Positions 1 through 10,908 of a stretch of DNA of 64,000 nucleotides are shown here, piece after piece. The notes under the pieces are model-generated. The model searched no databases. It was given only the letters and a program-made list of their open reading frames with translations, and was not told the origin of the DNA. This DNA is from Phytoseiulus persimilis (Eukaryota > Arthropoda > Arachnida > Mesostigmata > Phytoseiidae): NCBI GenBank assembly GCA_037576195.1, contig CM075102.1, positions 9,424,001 to 9,488,000 of the forward strand, read 5' to 3'. A program made the translations under genes and the position numbers. The stretch's first letter is position 1; every line of letters starts with the position of its first letter.

Positions 1-1608
1 CCCATATTATCGAATCAAATTGTTGTTTTCTATGGAGATACTTATAGGAATATTACGAGTCGAGGTTGAATATTTAGATACTTTCGACACTACTACTATC
101 ACGATCACTATTATTCATGATACTACAATACTATGAACGGTGGTATCGCGGTCGTTGGCAACGTTACAGGTCGATTGATTGATTTCAACACTGAGATCAC
201 ACTCATCATTACCAATGTCACCAGAGATAATAAATGTGTGTTTCTTTCCATCTATTTGAATAGGGTCATGTTCTCATTTCCCCCGAATCCTGTAGTGCAG
301 CAAACGCTTGAGGTCCCGTAATCGCTGCGATATCCGAGACCTCGGATTCCGCGCCGCATCTTCCTCACAGACAGGTATCACCCACAGATGTGAGATCTCT
401 CCACCTTACAAGGAAAAATATTTTCGCTCATGGGAATCAACCGTCTTGTTCCTGACCGAGGATGGATCTCTGGTTGATACCCCGGCCACTTGCCAAGTGG
501 ATGACCACTCCGTTCCGTGTCACACACCAAGAATGTCCAGGATCCGTCGTCGCATAGATTGACAGCAGTGAAAGGGGACACAGAGCATCGCTTGGTGGAA
601 TGCGAATGACCCGGGTTATTCCACTTCATCGTTGTTGGCTCAAACCATGTGACAGCATAGAGCTGCAATCGAGGGCTCAGGCTATGATCATGGGACTACT
701 TGACTCTCAACCGCCTTTTGACGCATTTCGGATCCCATCCGGAATTCTCGCTTCCCCACAGATCGATGCTCCGTCTCACGCGGAGGTGTCTCCTGCCTGA
801 CGGGGACTCGAGAACGCGAAGCAAATGTTCGCGTTCCGGAGAAAGACAACGGGCTGCGCTGAGGGCTGCTCAATCTGAGAAAGTTTCTCTCGATGTTCCA
901 GCCTGACGTGCGAAGATTATCAACGGATCTTCGGAACAGCCCGTTGATACTCAAGTCGAGCTGCGACGTTGTCGGGAACCCTGAGCTATGAGGTCGATCG
1001 TAGGCATCCAACCCCTGGCTTCATTTCGTCGTCATGGTTGCGGGGCAGGGGCTTCAACTCGCATGCCTCGAGAAGCGCCGTCCTTCCTCCTCGCGAGTGA
1101 GCATCCGCAGATGTTTGCTGTCACTTTTCGTATCGTGCAGAACGAGGTCGCGATGGGAGATACTGTGCCACGGGTCGGTTTCGGGGCGACGCCGAAAGGC
1201 TGGGGAAAATATGCTCGAGCTCATCCTCATGCGGAGCATTTTGAAACCGCCGAGGGATGACTGGCTCGAGAAGAGACGGCTCGCTGTTCCAGCGCCCGCG
1301 CCATCGACATAACCGGAGATGGGAAAGTCTCCCGACGATCATAGGACATCATCCGCTGACAACGACGGACTACAATTACAGTTTTTTCCTTCCGGAATGA
1401 GTTCTCGCGGGCTTTCATCGACATAAATCACATTTGAATCGGTTCGAGGTTATCTGGTTATGCGGACTCATGGTTCGAAGTACTGAGTGACTCCGGATGG
1501 GTTCGGTGATCCGTCACTTGATTTGATGGAACAGTACTCACTAGCTGACGCTGCGGTGAGCTGTCTTGTGCTGCATGCGCATCGTCACAGGACTTCTGTT
1601 GTTTTTTA
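1..1608. other. No gene recognised
   Basis: Open frames here are short, start mostly at non-ATG codons and overlap on both strands without any favoured frame. No family motif, transposon motif or convincing exon with paired splice signals was seen. It is best treated as intergenic or intronic sequence. Confidence 0.4.
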
Positions 1609-1881
1609 ATGCGCACATCCGCCGCCTGCCAGATGCTGTTGAACGCCGTTCTCGCCGCGGTCCTCGTAGTCGGCGGCGTGGTCGTCGTCGTCGTTTTATC
1701 CCATACCCGCCCCAGCTTCACTCCGCCCACAGGACTGCGGCCGCACGTGCCGTTATCTTGGCCTCTACGGTTGTTTCTTGTGGAGCTGCAACACACTAAT
1801 GTACACCCGAAATGGATTGAGCTAGTGTTCAACGAACCTCATCAGTATACTTCGACGAGTTCGTCTCGTGAGGTTTTCTGA
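1609..1881 (+). CDS. Hypothetical ORF with N-terminal membrane anchor
   Basis: An ATG at 1609 opens a 90-residue frame. Its residues 9-30 form one very hydrophobic run of Leu, Ala and Val, which would act as a signal peptide or signal anchor. Part of the run (a string of valines) is written by a GTC-type simple repeat, so the hydrophobicity may be accidental. The rest of the frame has no motif I recognise. It could be a first coding exon of a secreted or type II membrane protein, or chance. No neighbouring exon or poly(A) signal was tied to it. Confidence 0.15.
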   Translation: MRTSAACQMLLNAVLAAVLVVGGVVVVVVLSHTRPSFTPPTGLRPHVPLSWPLRLFLVELQHTNVHPKWIELVFNEPHQYTSTSSSREVF

Positions 1882-3005
1882 GAGGATCCGAGCTATTTCG
1901 AGCAGCTCTCTGAAATTCTCATAAACGCTCTTTCTTTGAGGGCCAGAGCACCGTTTCCTCACTCCTATGACTGCGGATTGAATTAGTTCGCGCACAATAT
2001 TCGAGAAGAGTCAACTTCACCTAAATAACAGATATCATATCGATTCGACCAGCGTCCGATTCGTGAGTCGAACTCTCATTTCATTGATGCGTTATCGGAT
2101 CCAATCGGCTCGAGTATTCCCTCATCGAATAATTGATCAGAGAGCTGGGATTGGGACCCTGAAAACACAACGCACTTGAAGACCGGGATCGCCTCCGGGT
2201 TGTTTGGTTTGAGATCGATGGTTTCGATCGTTATGCATCTCGAGAATAAGGCCAAACTCTGAGGGAAGGAAGGTGTCCACGATGGACACCTCACGGGTGA
2301 CTCGCTCCGGAGAGGTTTGCCTTCTTTCGCGAACCAGCCGCGGAGGTCCAAGGGCGTTCGATTAAAAACTGGCTATCGGTCATCATAACGTCACCTTAGA
2401 CTTCAGTTCTGACGGAGCGGTTCACGCCTCAAGAACCTTTGACCCTTGTCGGCACCTCGACCTTTTGAATGACGCTCTGAGATTTGCAGACGACGATCGT
2501 CCCGATTTCCGCCTCGATGGAGGCTGGGAGGGCGCCGTCCAGTTTGGATGGCATCGATCCCGTAACATGGTCTCAATAACGGAGCCCAGCTAGGAATTCG
2601 GAGCCACATTCGATTAGCGGGATACGGCACAGATCCCTAATGCAAAACGATTGGGAAAACTCGCTCCTCCCGCCATCGGAGTCCGCGAGCGAATGGTATA
2701 GTGCGGATCGCAGCGGCTCGATTCATAAGCTGCGAAAAATTACTTTTCTGCAGGAAGCGCAAACATTTGCTTCTATTTCCGCGAATGGTTCAGTCGGAAC
2801 TTGTTGGTCGCGATGCCACGTTCCCGTCAGGAGGAATGTCAACCTGCGAGGAAGATTACTCCGTGACTCTGCATCACGCAGCAACGTATGCATCCGAGGA
2901 GGGATGACACGGAAGGAGTGAGGCCTGTCCAGGATCTCGGCGCTTGCTCCACTGTCCGTGGCCAGCGGAGAGCGCCACTCAACGAATTCCACCAGGAAGC
3001 GTTCT

Positions 3006-3021
3006 CCCCCCCCCCCCCCCC
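3006..3021. repeat. C16 homopolymer
   Basis: There are sixteen consecutive C residues on the plus strand, preceded by TCT and followed by TTCG. The length may be unreliable because homopolymers of this size are prone to sequencing error, and it could shift any frame read across it. Confidence 0.9.
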
Positions 3022-5025
3022 TTCGAAGAATGAGCGATGAAAGGCCCATGAGCTGATCGCAAGGAAAAATATTCCTCTCAGCGATGTCATCCCTGTTCAG
3101 TGGAGTGCATCTGAGCGATTGCGTCTAATCGGATCATGAACCACCAACATGTAGAAACACTTCATTAGCGCCTCTAGCACAAGTCAGACGAGCGTGTTAT
3201 CAGGGTGTTCCCATTACGCAAGGATCCGTCTTCACCTCATTGACCTCTCAACCCCGGGTTCACACCTTTTCAGCGAGAGGGGTTTCGGACCCCGGTATGC
3301 TAGAGGTGAGAAAATTAATTCGTGCACCATGTTCGATAACATCCATCGCCGCTCGTCGTGGATCAGACCGCCCCATTCTGAACGAAATGTTCGCTCGGAT
3401 GTCTCCGGTGTAGGAGTTTCCTGAATTCTGCACACCCGGACTACGTTCCCGGTATCAACACCCGAGCGTGGCGGACCTTCTCTGTCATCGACCACGGGAA
3501 GCTTGATTGAAAGCTCTTTTTGTACTGCGGCGAACCCTCGAAACTCGCTGATGACTCGGGTCCCCGTCGAACCTATCTGAGAGATTCAAGAAACCCAGGA
3601 CCTCGAAGCCAGGCAAACGCAGATTGGGAAGATACTGAGCTAACTTCCATGGAGAACGCTTTCATTGCTTTCGGCCATTTCGGGTGAGTTGTGACTGCAG
3701 CTGCTCGCCTCGGCCCTTTCGGGGAAATTGAATTGAATTGCAACGTTCACGGCACAGTAACGGCGGTCACTCCTCGCGATCAATGTGCGAGCGAACGGGT
3801 CGATCGTGGGCATCTGCGGGCGGCCCATTCGAACGCGTGGGTTTCTCGAGTACAAATAAGACTTCAAGTGTCTCACCGTTCCCCATCTCTCCCGGGGCTT
3901 TCAAAAATTATCAATTCGTTCACTCGAGCGAAGCTTGGTGATTCCCTTCTGATGTGGTGTGTTCCCGATCGTTCAAGCTGAATGGCGAAACACAGTTATG
4001 CTCAATCGTTGCCGGCCAGGAGAGCATTCAGAGCGTTGTAGCGACCTCAGCGCAACAACAGTCGGAAAAACAGTAGATTATTAGAGCTCTCTTGGAACTT
4101 CCTGCTCTCGTCCTGAGAAGAGCGCCAACGGTCACGACGCTTCTATTAGGACATGGTCTCGAAACGAGGCCCAGGACAGTCTTCGATGTGAATCATACTG
4201 ATCAGTTGATTGTTTGAATTTACACTCCCTTGGCGTGCCGAATTCGCTGACGAGAGATCTCAACTGCAGGGCTTCTCAAGTTCTAATATTCCTCTCGTTC
4301 CTTCCTGAGTCCCTCCAGAGCCAGAAACGTGACGCTACGCCGCGACGTCAACATCTCAATTCGGATGACAGAGAAACGTCGATAGGAATGCCGTACGCGT
4401 TCGTCTTCCTGACGTCTGAGAACAGGAGCTAGATGATTCATTGTATCAGGCTGGAGTAGACGAGACATCCGAGAGGTTGACGAGCTGACCTCGCGTTTTC
4501 GAGCTCATTGGAAATATGATTCCGGCACAGCAACAGAAACCATCCGGGCCTGGGGGTCGCGATCTGCGCTCGCGAGACGGCTGTAGTTTATTTATGAGGC
4601 TCTATCCGAAGCCGGACAGTATTCTGTTCTCGTCGCAAGCGTGAGGCTCTCCGCGGGTTCAGATTGGATGCCACCAGTCTCTGAAGCTGCCTTCTGGGCA
4701 TGTTGTGTGGAACGAGACTGGAAACCAGTGGCTCTATGCGGTCGATTCCTTCCTCCTCTCCCCTCCATGAGCGGAAACTCAGCTTGGCGCACGTTCAATG
4801 AGGGTGGGGGAGGGGGCATCAATACGCATTGAGTATCACGAGTCGATATTAAAACGAATCCACATCCGTTTGGGTCTTGTCTTTTTTTCTCTCCCCCGAA
4901 CCAATCCGTGTACCAAGCCCGAACGGTCTAGATTTCAGGTGACCATCTCGAACTTCCTCAACTTTTTTTCAGCCTCATCTCAGGCTGAGCGCGAATGAAC
5001 ATGCCTTGTAAAGACCGGCGAACGC

Positions 5026-5105
5026 TCGTGGCTGAGTGGTCAGCAACAATGGGACTCGGACACAAACTCATTCGCAGCAAGCTACGGCGACTCGCGTCGA
5101 TCCAA
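5026..5105 (+). repeat. tRNA-derived fragment or SINE head (candidate)
   Basis: A perfect match to the pol III box A consensus (TGGCNNAGTGG) starts near 5032, in a context resembling the 5' end of a class II tRNA (Ser or Leu). A weak box B-like CGTCGATCC follows about 65 bases later. The acceptor and anticodon stems do not close, so this is not a functional tRNA. It could be a tRNA pseudogene or the head of a SINE. No second long copy was seen in the window. Confidence 0.25.
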
Positions 5106-5695
5106 CGATCACAGTTGTTCAGTCAAGTGTGCTCGCCGTACGCCGGTCGAGGTGTAAGTTTGTTTCCCATGATAAGAGGTGTTTTTGCTCTTCCGGGAAG
5201 TATCGATACTTGTTGGTCAACCGTCGATCCCACGAGAGAAAACACCGCCGACGTTCAGTGCTGGGATCCGGAGAGAAATGCGATGGAGCTGTGCAGCTAC
5301 GTTGATCTCAGAATGGCGTGCAGTCTCTCGCCCCTTGTTCGGAAAGAGCGTCAAAAATTGTCACTGTCACTTTCAGGCTCCAGTCAAGCACGACTCAGCG
5401 GGAGCCGGAGTGCTGTGCCTGGCGGTCCTCGCTGCTGCCGTAGTGCACTGCACAGCAAACCGCGGGCGCTCGTAGCAACGGAAAATAGGTAACATCTCCT
5501 CGTGACGAGGCTCGGTTTCACACGTCGGAGCATGAGCGACGACAACACGAACAATCTGGCTGACTAGGCTTCATCCTAGGAGTAACACACCAGAGGGAGG
5601 GCGGAAATAGAAACATCAGACGATCCGTGCGAGAACTTCTCCTCTCCCGTACGTTATAGTGAATGTCCAATGTCGGCAGAAAACGATCTCAGAGC

Positions 5696-6181
5696 TTATC
5701 CCGACACATTGAAATCATGAATGAGGCGCCGGGAAGCTCCAGTTGAAAAAGCCCAACCTATCTCCAGCGAATCGATTCGATCCTCTGTGGTTTTCTGACC
5801 CACCCAGTGCTTCTCTCCACGACTCAAATCCATGAAGCTCGGAAGCAGGCATTTTAACAAATTCCTTCCTCGTGCTCGTTCCTCTGGTTGCCTTTGTAGG
5901 GAGTCAAGGTGATCCCTCCCGGGTGTCTCGGGCTCTCCTTTCCAGACAGCGGTGGTAACGTGGTGGGAGCGAATCACCGTCTTCCCGACGAATGCCTCGA
6001 GTGTTATCGGCCGGCCATCAGGGGTGGTGCGACCGGCCGCCGCTTTCTGTTTCGCGAGAGTCTGTCTGAGAGCAGTGCAGTTGTAGTTTTGTGAGAGGAC
6101 CCGTATGACATCGGAGTTATGGGCGGCGATGCCCAAACGTTGCCCGCGGAACTTCAGAAGAATCACACGAATATCCGGCAT
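5696..6181 (-). CDS. Hypothetical ORF, 161 residues
   Basis: An ATG at 6181 opens 161 residues ending in a stop at 5696. The frame continues open upstream to about 6280 without another ATG, so it could also be an exon. Composition is balanced, with charged and hydrophobic residues mixed as in a globular protein, and there is no membrane segment. I do not recognise the family. The length is above what most chance frames reach here, but the opposite strand also carries short frames and no poly(A) signal was found nearby. Confidence 0.2.
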   Translation of the reverse strand: MPDIRVILLKFRGQRLGIAAHNSDVIRVLSQNYNCTALRQTLAKQKAAAGRTTPDGRPITLEAFVGKTVIRSHHVTTAVWKGEPETPGRDHLDSLQRQPEERARGRNLLKCLLPSFMDLSRGEKHWVGQKTTEDRIDSLEIGWAFSTGASRRLIHDFNVSG

Positions 6182-9100
6182 GTATCTCGATGTTTCCGCC
6201 GTCCGGGGCTCATTGGTTCTCTGACTCGACCATTCCGTGTTCTCTGATATCGGCGTTGACCAATCAACTAGAAATAGCAACTCAGCTTGGTTCGCTTATC
6301 TTCAACCATTACGAGACTTTCCGCCGACATCGTCCACCGCCCATGTACACACTCACCTATTCCGTTGATCAATGAGAAGCAACGATTTCCAGTTTAGCGA
6401 CTATGGAAGGCGAGCTCGTATTCACAGAAGTTCTTTCTGAGGCCTCCAAGCGTTGATGATCCTATCGATGATCCTGGGCTGATCGCTGAAGTTTCGGGTG
6501 GCAAGCCATTTCAAGACCATGTCCAGGAATAATCCTACAACCACACCCGTGGCTCCGCTTGAATTCTGCGACCCACTAGCAGTTCTTCTCGAGTGAGTTT
6601 TCGGTTCTGGTGCGACGCGAAGCCGAACCGAATCGACCTCTCACTTTTCTTCCCAACTTCGGTCCAAACCTCATGAGCCGGATCGCCTTCGCGTCTCCTA
6701 GGGTTGAAGGCTCACCTGTTAGGACCTCGCACTTCAACGAGCCTCGTTGTTTTAGCCATGACCAATATCACGGGAAGGGACCCCGGTTTCGAGTGACAGG
6801 CGGAGCAATCGTTCAGAATAACTCCCGCAGCGGAGCATTAAGGACAAAAAGGATGACCGCTTCCCGCGCGGTAAGAGCTACGGACCAACTTAATGGCGCT
6901 CGACGAAAAAGCACGGCTCGCATTCGGGGCGTGCCGTTAGTCCAGTTGTTAGCCGAGGTCCCAGATCTCGGATTTCGGCCATGAAAGCTCCTCCACTCGC
7001 TCCGTTTTCGCTCATCCAGTCCTGTAACAACAATGGAATGGCGAAAATGTTTGTTGGCCGCCTGAATGGTGTACGAGCGAGCGGGCGGGCGGACGGGCGT
7101 ACCGCTAGCTGGCTGAGATGGTCGCATCGTAAGTAAATCAGTAACGGACTATGAATTCATCTGCCTGGCCCGCGGAGCCCCGAATGCATCTGCCCTCGAG
7201 CCGGCACGCGTCCCTTCACGGCCGACGAGCACCGTTAATTCCGACTGCATCTCTGTCACCGTTGTCCGGTCAACACCGACGCTTCCACCTGCCGCCATCG
7301 TTACGGTGCTCGTCCCGTTCGCACTCGACCGAACCGATGAAACGGGACGCGGTGGGGGTTTTAGTCCTCGGCAGCTTTCCACCTGGCCTGTCGAGATTTC
7401 ATCGAACTTTCCCGAATTCTGCCGCGTCTTCCCTCGCTGGAGACGAGATTTCTCCTGAATTAGTGGAAAAAATCCTCGAGCCCGCTCCGGGCTTGTGGCT
7501 TCGTTCCGATAGATCGAGACACCGCTCCGTTCGATGTTGCTCAGACATGCGGCCGGCTCGTCTCTGTAACGGGCTGTCTGACATCAGGTTCTGATTTGAA
7601 TAATTTTGCACACGGCGCAGATGTCGTCCTCCGCAGAACGTCAATACTACTGTGCGTGAGCTTCAAGAGCCCCGTTGACAACAAGCGTTCGAGCTCAAGA
7701 CCCGAGCTGCCGCATGAGTCCCGGATCGAGTTCGTTAGCGAGTTTGCTCTGGAACTTCGCGAGTCAGTGCAAGAATCCGGATTTTCATCGAACGGAGCAG
7801 AGCTGGGCTTTGCCAGAGTTATTTGAAGTCTGAGATCAAGTTGTTCTCCTCTAAATCTTCCTCGGTATGCAAGTCGCTCGCGGGCTCGTTAGCGTCCTCC
7901 TCGCGGGCTGCGTGGATGGCATTGTGGCGCCACGGTCGAAGCATTTTTGTGCCTCGCCGTGGCGCTGGAAGCCGGGGGAAGAACTGGTTGCGGCCCATCG
8001 TGCACTGAGGATTAAAGTCACGCTCCATTTTGCCCTAATTAGTGTTCTGCCCTTTGAGGAGGAGGAGGAGGTGGACCACTGCGACCTGGCTGGCCACTCA
8101 GCCAGCTGCCAACCGATCGAGCGGAGCCGCAATCCACCGACCGGACGAGCGATCGGCGCAGCGGCCCGGCATTGGCCGAAAGCGAACGATGTCTGAGGGG
8201 ATAGAGTTCAACTTTTAACGACAGCTTGTCATTCCATTCTAAACTTGATGAACGTGTTCTCATTACGAGCGGGTGGTGAAAGGCAAATCACGCGAGCTGA
8301 AAATGACTGCTCGAGGTCTTCGGGTTCGAAACGTCGGGTTCGTCTCAGGTGGCTCTCTTCCGTTGGTCGCCGAAATCAACTCAGGGCACGTCGAATGGCG
8401 GGAACGCACCGAGTCACGGAAGTTCACATTTCAATTTGCTCCACGGTCCGTGGAGGAGCTCTCAAACTGCGAATCCATTCACCAAGGCCACTACACCTCC
8501 CTCGAACGCGCGTTCGGAGGAACTCCTCTGAAAAACTCTCTCGCCCTCTATCGTTGATGTCGATGTTGTTCAAGGTGACGCACGATTGATTTCGGACGGT
8601 GGTCTTCGACGAGAGGCCTCTTCCTCCTTTGAGCTTCCGATTCGCGACGAGCTCGACGTTCCGGCAAACTGAACATTTATCAGGAAGAGGGGCCAGAAGC
8701 CGAGAAGAGAGAACGCGGGGATCGATGTGTGGCTGCGATCAAATCCGATGATCCCGTTTCCTCCATCCTGTTTCTTGACGTCCCAAATCCAATTATTCCG
8801 ATCGTGACTCTTGAAAGGATTGAATTCTTCTCCCTCGAAACGCATCGTTCCCAGAGTTCTCGGTCCAGAACTCCCCGCAAATGAGGTCCACGTACGCGAT
8901 TTCCGCTCGAGTATGAAGATGCGGGTTCGAACCCCGAGACAAGCGTCCGAGCGCTCCAGCGCGGGGCGCTACCTCGGAACGGATGCTCCACGGCGACGCC
9001 GTGAGAATCCCTCAGCTTTGAAAGGTACGTCGCTGGATTTCGAGAGACAAGGAACGAGCTTGATGGCGAGGCGTTCGCGTGAGCCACGCCGCGGAAAACT

Positions 9101-9883
9101 CGCTCATCCAACACCCAACCAATCAGACGTTTCCGCGAGTGCGTGCGTTGCCTGGCCACCGTGCCAGATGCGGAGGCGAGCGTGCGACGTCTGTTTGTGA
9201 GCGAGAACGAACGCGCTTGCTTCGGGGGGCTCCAGTGAGAGCTCTGTTGGGATCCTTCGCGCAGCCTTTGGGAAGATGACATTCCCTCTTCTCTTTCCCA
9301 GCGCTAGAACTGTTCCTACTGGATGATCTCCGATCCTCCAAGAGTTTCCCCCCGAAAATATGAGTAACGGAAGCTGGGCCGCGGGCGGAAAATTCGTTCC
9401 CGCTCAACTTCCATGTCCGAACGGCTGTTCTCCGGGTAGCGTACCGGAAGCTGCTTGGCTTGGAGCAGGGGTCGGCGGAGTTAGAGTCCCGGACCCGAAT
9501 CTCCCCAGACCGAACATTGGGGCGAGATGCGATCGCCGAGAACCGTTGGCCCAAGGAACCCGCGTCTTCAACCGCCTTGTCGTCAGAGCAACGTCCCCCT
9601 ACTTCTGCTCGTTCCATCGGTAACGTGTTGTCCTTAGCTGTCGCAAGGTATGCCCTCGGAAGAGACCCTTTGTCGGAGGGGATATTTCCCGGTGGGGGGG
9701 CCGTCCAATCGACGATGATTGAGGGAGCGTTGCCGGCTCTTCCGGTAGGAATCTCGGGCGAAGGAGCAGACGACAGTAGGAGTTTGTTTTGCTACCAGAT
9801 CACTACCAAACATTCATGGCAGCCCGCCATGAGACCGAAGCATCGCTGCGCACAGCTTCGATCCACTGATGGACGATGGTGGG
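6182..9883. other. No gene recognised; unassigned
   Basis: Several frames of 90-200 codons overlap on both strands between 8.2 and 9.6 kb. They are rich in Ser and Arg, lack motifs and begin at non-ATG codons, as expected from CG-rich, TCGA-rich sequence. A GGA-type run lies near 8058-8073. No exon could be supported. Confidence 0.35.
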
Positions 9884-10225
9884 TTATGAGTTCAAGTTTC
9901 GGAAGATGGTTTGGCTCCGGAAGCTCGACGGATGCACCGAACGAAAATCAGTATCCGCGAGACCTCCGGGTCCGTCTATTGCCTCTTGGTCGTGTAGCAT
10001 AACCGCGAACTTCTCAGTCAGGCTCGAACCGCGAAAGTCCGCGAAAACCGCGAAATCGTAGCAGATTCCGGAGCTCGGAGGCGAATCGCGAGAGTTGCCG
10101 AATAACTTCTCGTACTCTCGTGCGCTGTTTCCGGAATGCGTGCTTTCCGCGAACGTAGGCACAGGAACATAGTCGAGTAGGTGCAGCGAGTGAGTTCCAT
10201 CCGAGCTCAACGAAATGCCGGTCAT
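9884..10225 (-). CDS. Hypothetical ORF, 113 residues
   Basis: An ATG at 10225 opens 113 residues ending at 9884. The composition looks protein-like, with scattered aromatic residues, Asp and Gly and few Arg, unlike most shadow frames nearby. No domain is recognised. A possible donor (GGAG/GTCTCG) lies inside the frame, so the real exon could be shorter. The terminal exon at 10606 is on the same strand and upstream of it, but that exon has its own poly(A) signal, so the two are probably separate. Confidence 0.2.
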   Translation of the reverse strand: MTGISLSSDGTHSLHLLDYVPVPTFAESTHSGNSAREYEKLFGNSRDSPPSSGICYDFAVFADFRGSSLTEKFAVMLHDQEAIDGPGGLADTDFRSVHPSSFRSQTIFRNLNS

Positions 10226-10433
10226 GTGGGAACTCTAAACGAAGATGCGTCGTGGGGGCCGAGACTCTGTGTCGGCAAGAGGCGCGGAATATTCACCGCG
10301 TTTGCGTAGGTGACTCCGTAGGTGGAGGGCTATCGGGTCGCGAGTGAACCCGATCCAGATCTCGAGGCCTTGTGCAATTTCCGCTGCGCACCGGATCGGG
10401 TCGCCGGTTGTCGATCATTCGGTCATCGCACCA

Positions 10434-10477
10434 GTCGGCCAGGGGTCTGAGGTCGGCCAGGGGTCTGAGGTCGGCCA
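10434..10477. repeat. Tandem repeat, 18-base unit
   Basis: An 18-base unit beginning GTCGGCCAGG and ending GTCTGAG occurs twice in perfect copy, followed by an eight-base partial third copy. It lies in apparently non-coding DNA just downstream of the terminal exon at 10606. Confidence 0.9.
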
Positions 10478-10578
10478 TACTCGGAGTTCTCCTCGCGGCT
10501 GAAACCGGAGGAAGAGAGTTCATCTGCTCGTCGCTGGTCAAAACAGAAGTCAAGAAGACGGAGGTTCAGAACTTGTGT

Positions 10579-10584
10579 TTTATT
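10579..10584 (-). terminator. Poly(A) signal for minus-strand gene
   Basis: The hexamer AATAAA reads on the minus strand 22 bases after the stop codon at 10606. Its spacing supports a transcript ending about 10-30 bases further on. Confidence 0.5.
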
Positions 10585-10605
10585 TGTGTGACATGACGCG
10601 CGAAG

Positions 10606-10908
10606 TCACTCCATCCGGGCACAAAGGTGTTTGGCTCGAACAAGATGAGGGAAAGGCATCGAAAAGCGGTTCATGGCATCTACCGTCCGGACGATCCCAA
10701 CGTAACCCGAACTCGAGAGAGACTTGACGGAGACAGACGGGCTTGACCCCGGCTGGAATTTCACCTGCAAAGAAGCTAGTTCCGCTGTCAGACTCCCTCC
10801 GACTGTTGGTATCGTGCTTGGCAGCGGATTGAAACCCGAGCTTGCGAAAACATTGGATCCGGCGACGCCCGAAAGATTCTCGGGGAGATCAATCTGACAA
10901 GGGCTCAT
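10606..10908 (-). CDS. Probable 3' terminal exon of an unrecognised gene
   Basis: A minus-strand frame ends at a TGA (10606-10608) followed 22 bases later by AATAAA. The frame can be read as a 100-residue ORF from an ATG at 10908. It can also be read as a terminal exon of 53 codons starting at 10764, after a good acceptor (TTCTTTGCAG). The encoded tail is Ser-rich and then basic and hydrophobic, with no motif I know. The plus strand of the same stretch reads a purine nucleoside phosphorylase-like GSGL motif, but that frame stops soon and has no continuation. Stop, poly(A) signal and acceptor together favour the minus-strand reading. Confidence 0.35.
   Translation of the reverse strand: MSPCQIDLPENLSGVAGSNVFASSGFNPLPSTIPTVGGSLTAELASLQVKFQPGSSPSVSVKSLSSSGYVGIVRTVDAMNRFSMPFPHLVRAKHLCARME

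Larger units (their letters stand above)
1882..5695. other. No gene recognised; unassigned
   Basis: Only short overlapping frames are present. The stretch includes a C16 homopolymer at 3006-3021 and a tRNA-like box A at 5032-5042, both listed separately. Nothing else could be assigned. Confidence 0.4.

Noticed and set aside
8911-8950. T-arm-like GGGTTCGAACCCC as a tRNA gene
   Set aside because: No matching acceptor stem, D arm or box A upstream at the required distance.
10790-10890. Plus-strand frame reading a purine nucleoside phosphorylase-like stretch (VGIVLGSGLKPEL)
   Set aside because: The GSGL motif is suggestive, but the frame stops about 15 codons later. None of the following family motifs (GHAG, QGR) appear downstream, and the minus-strand reading has a stop plus poly(A) signal.
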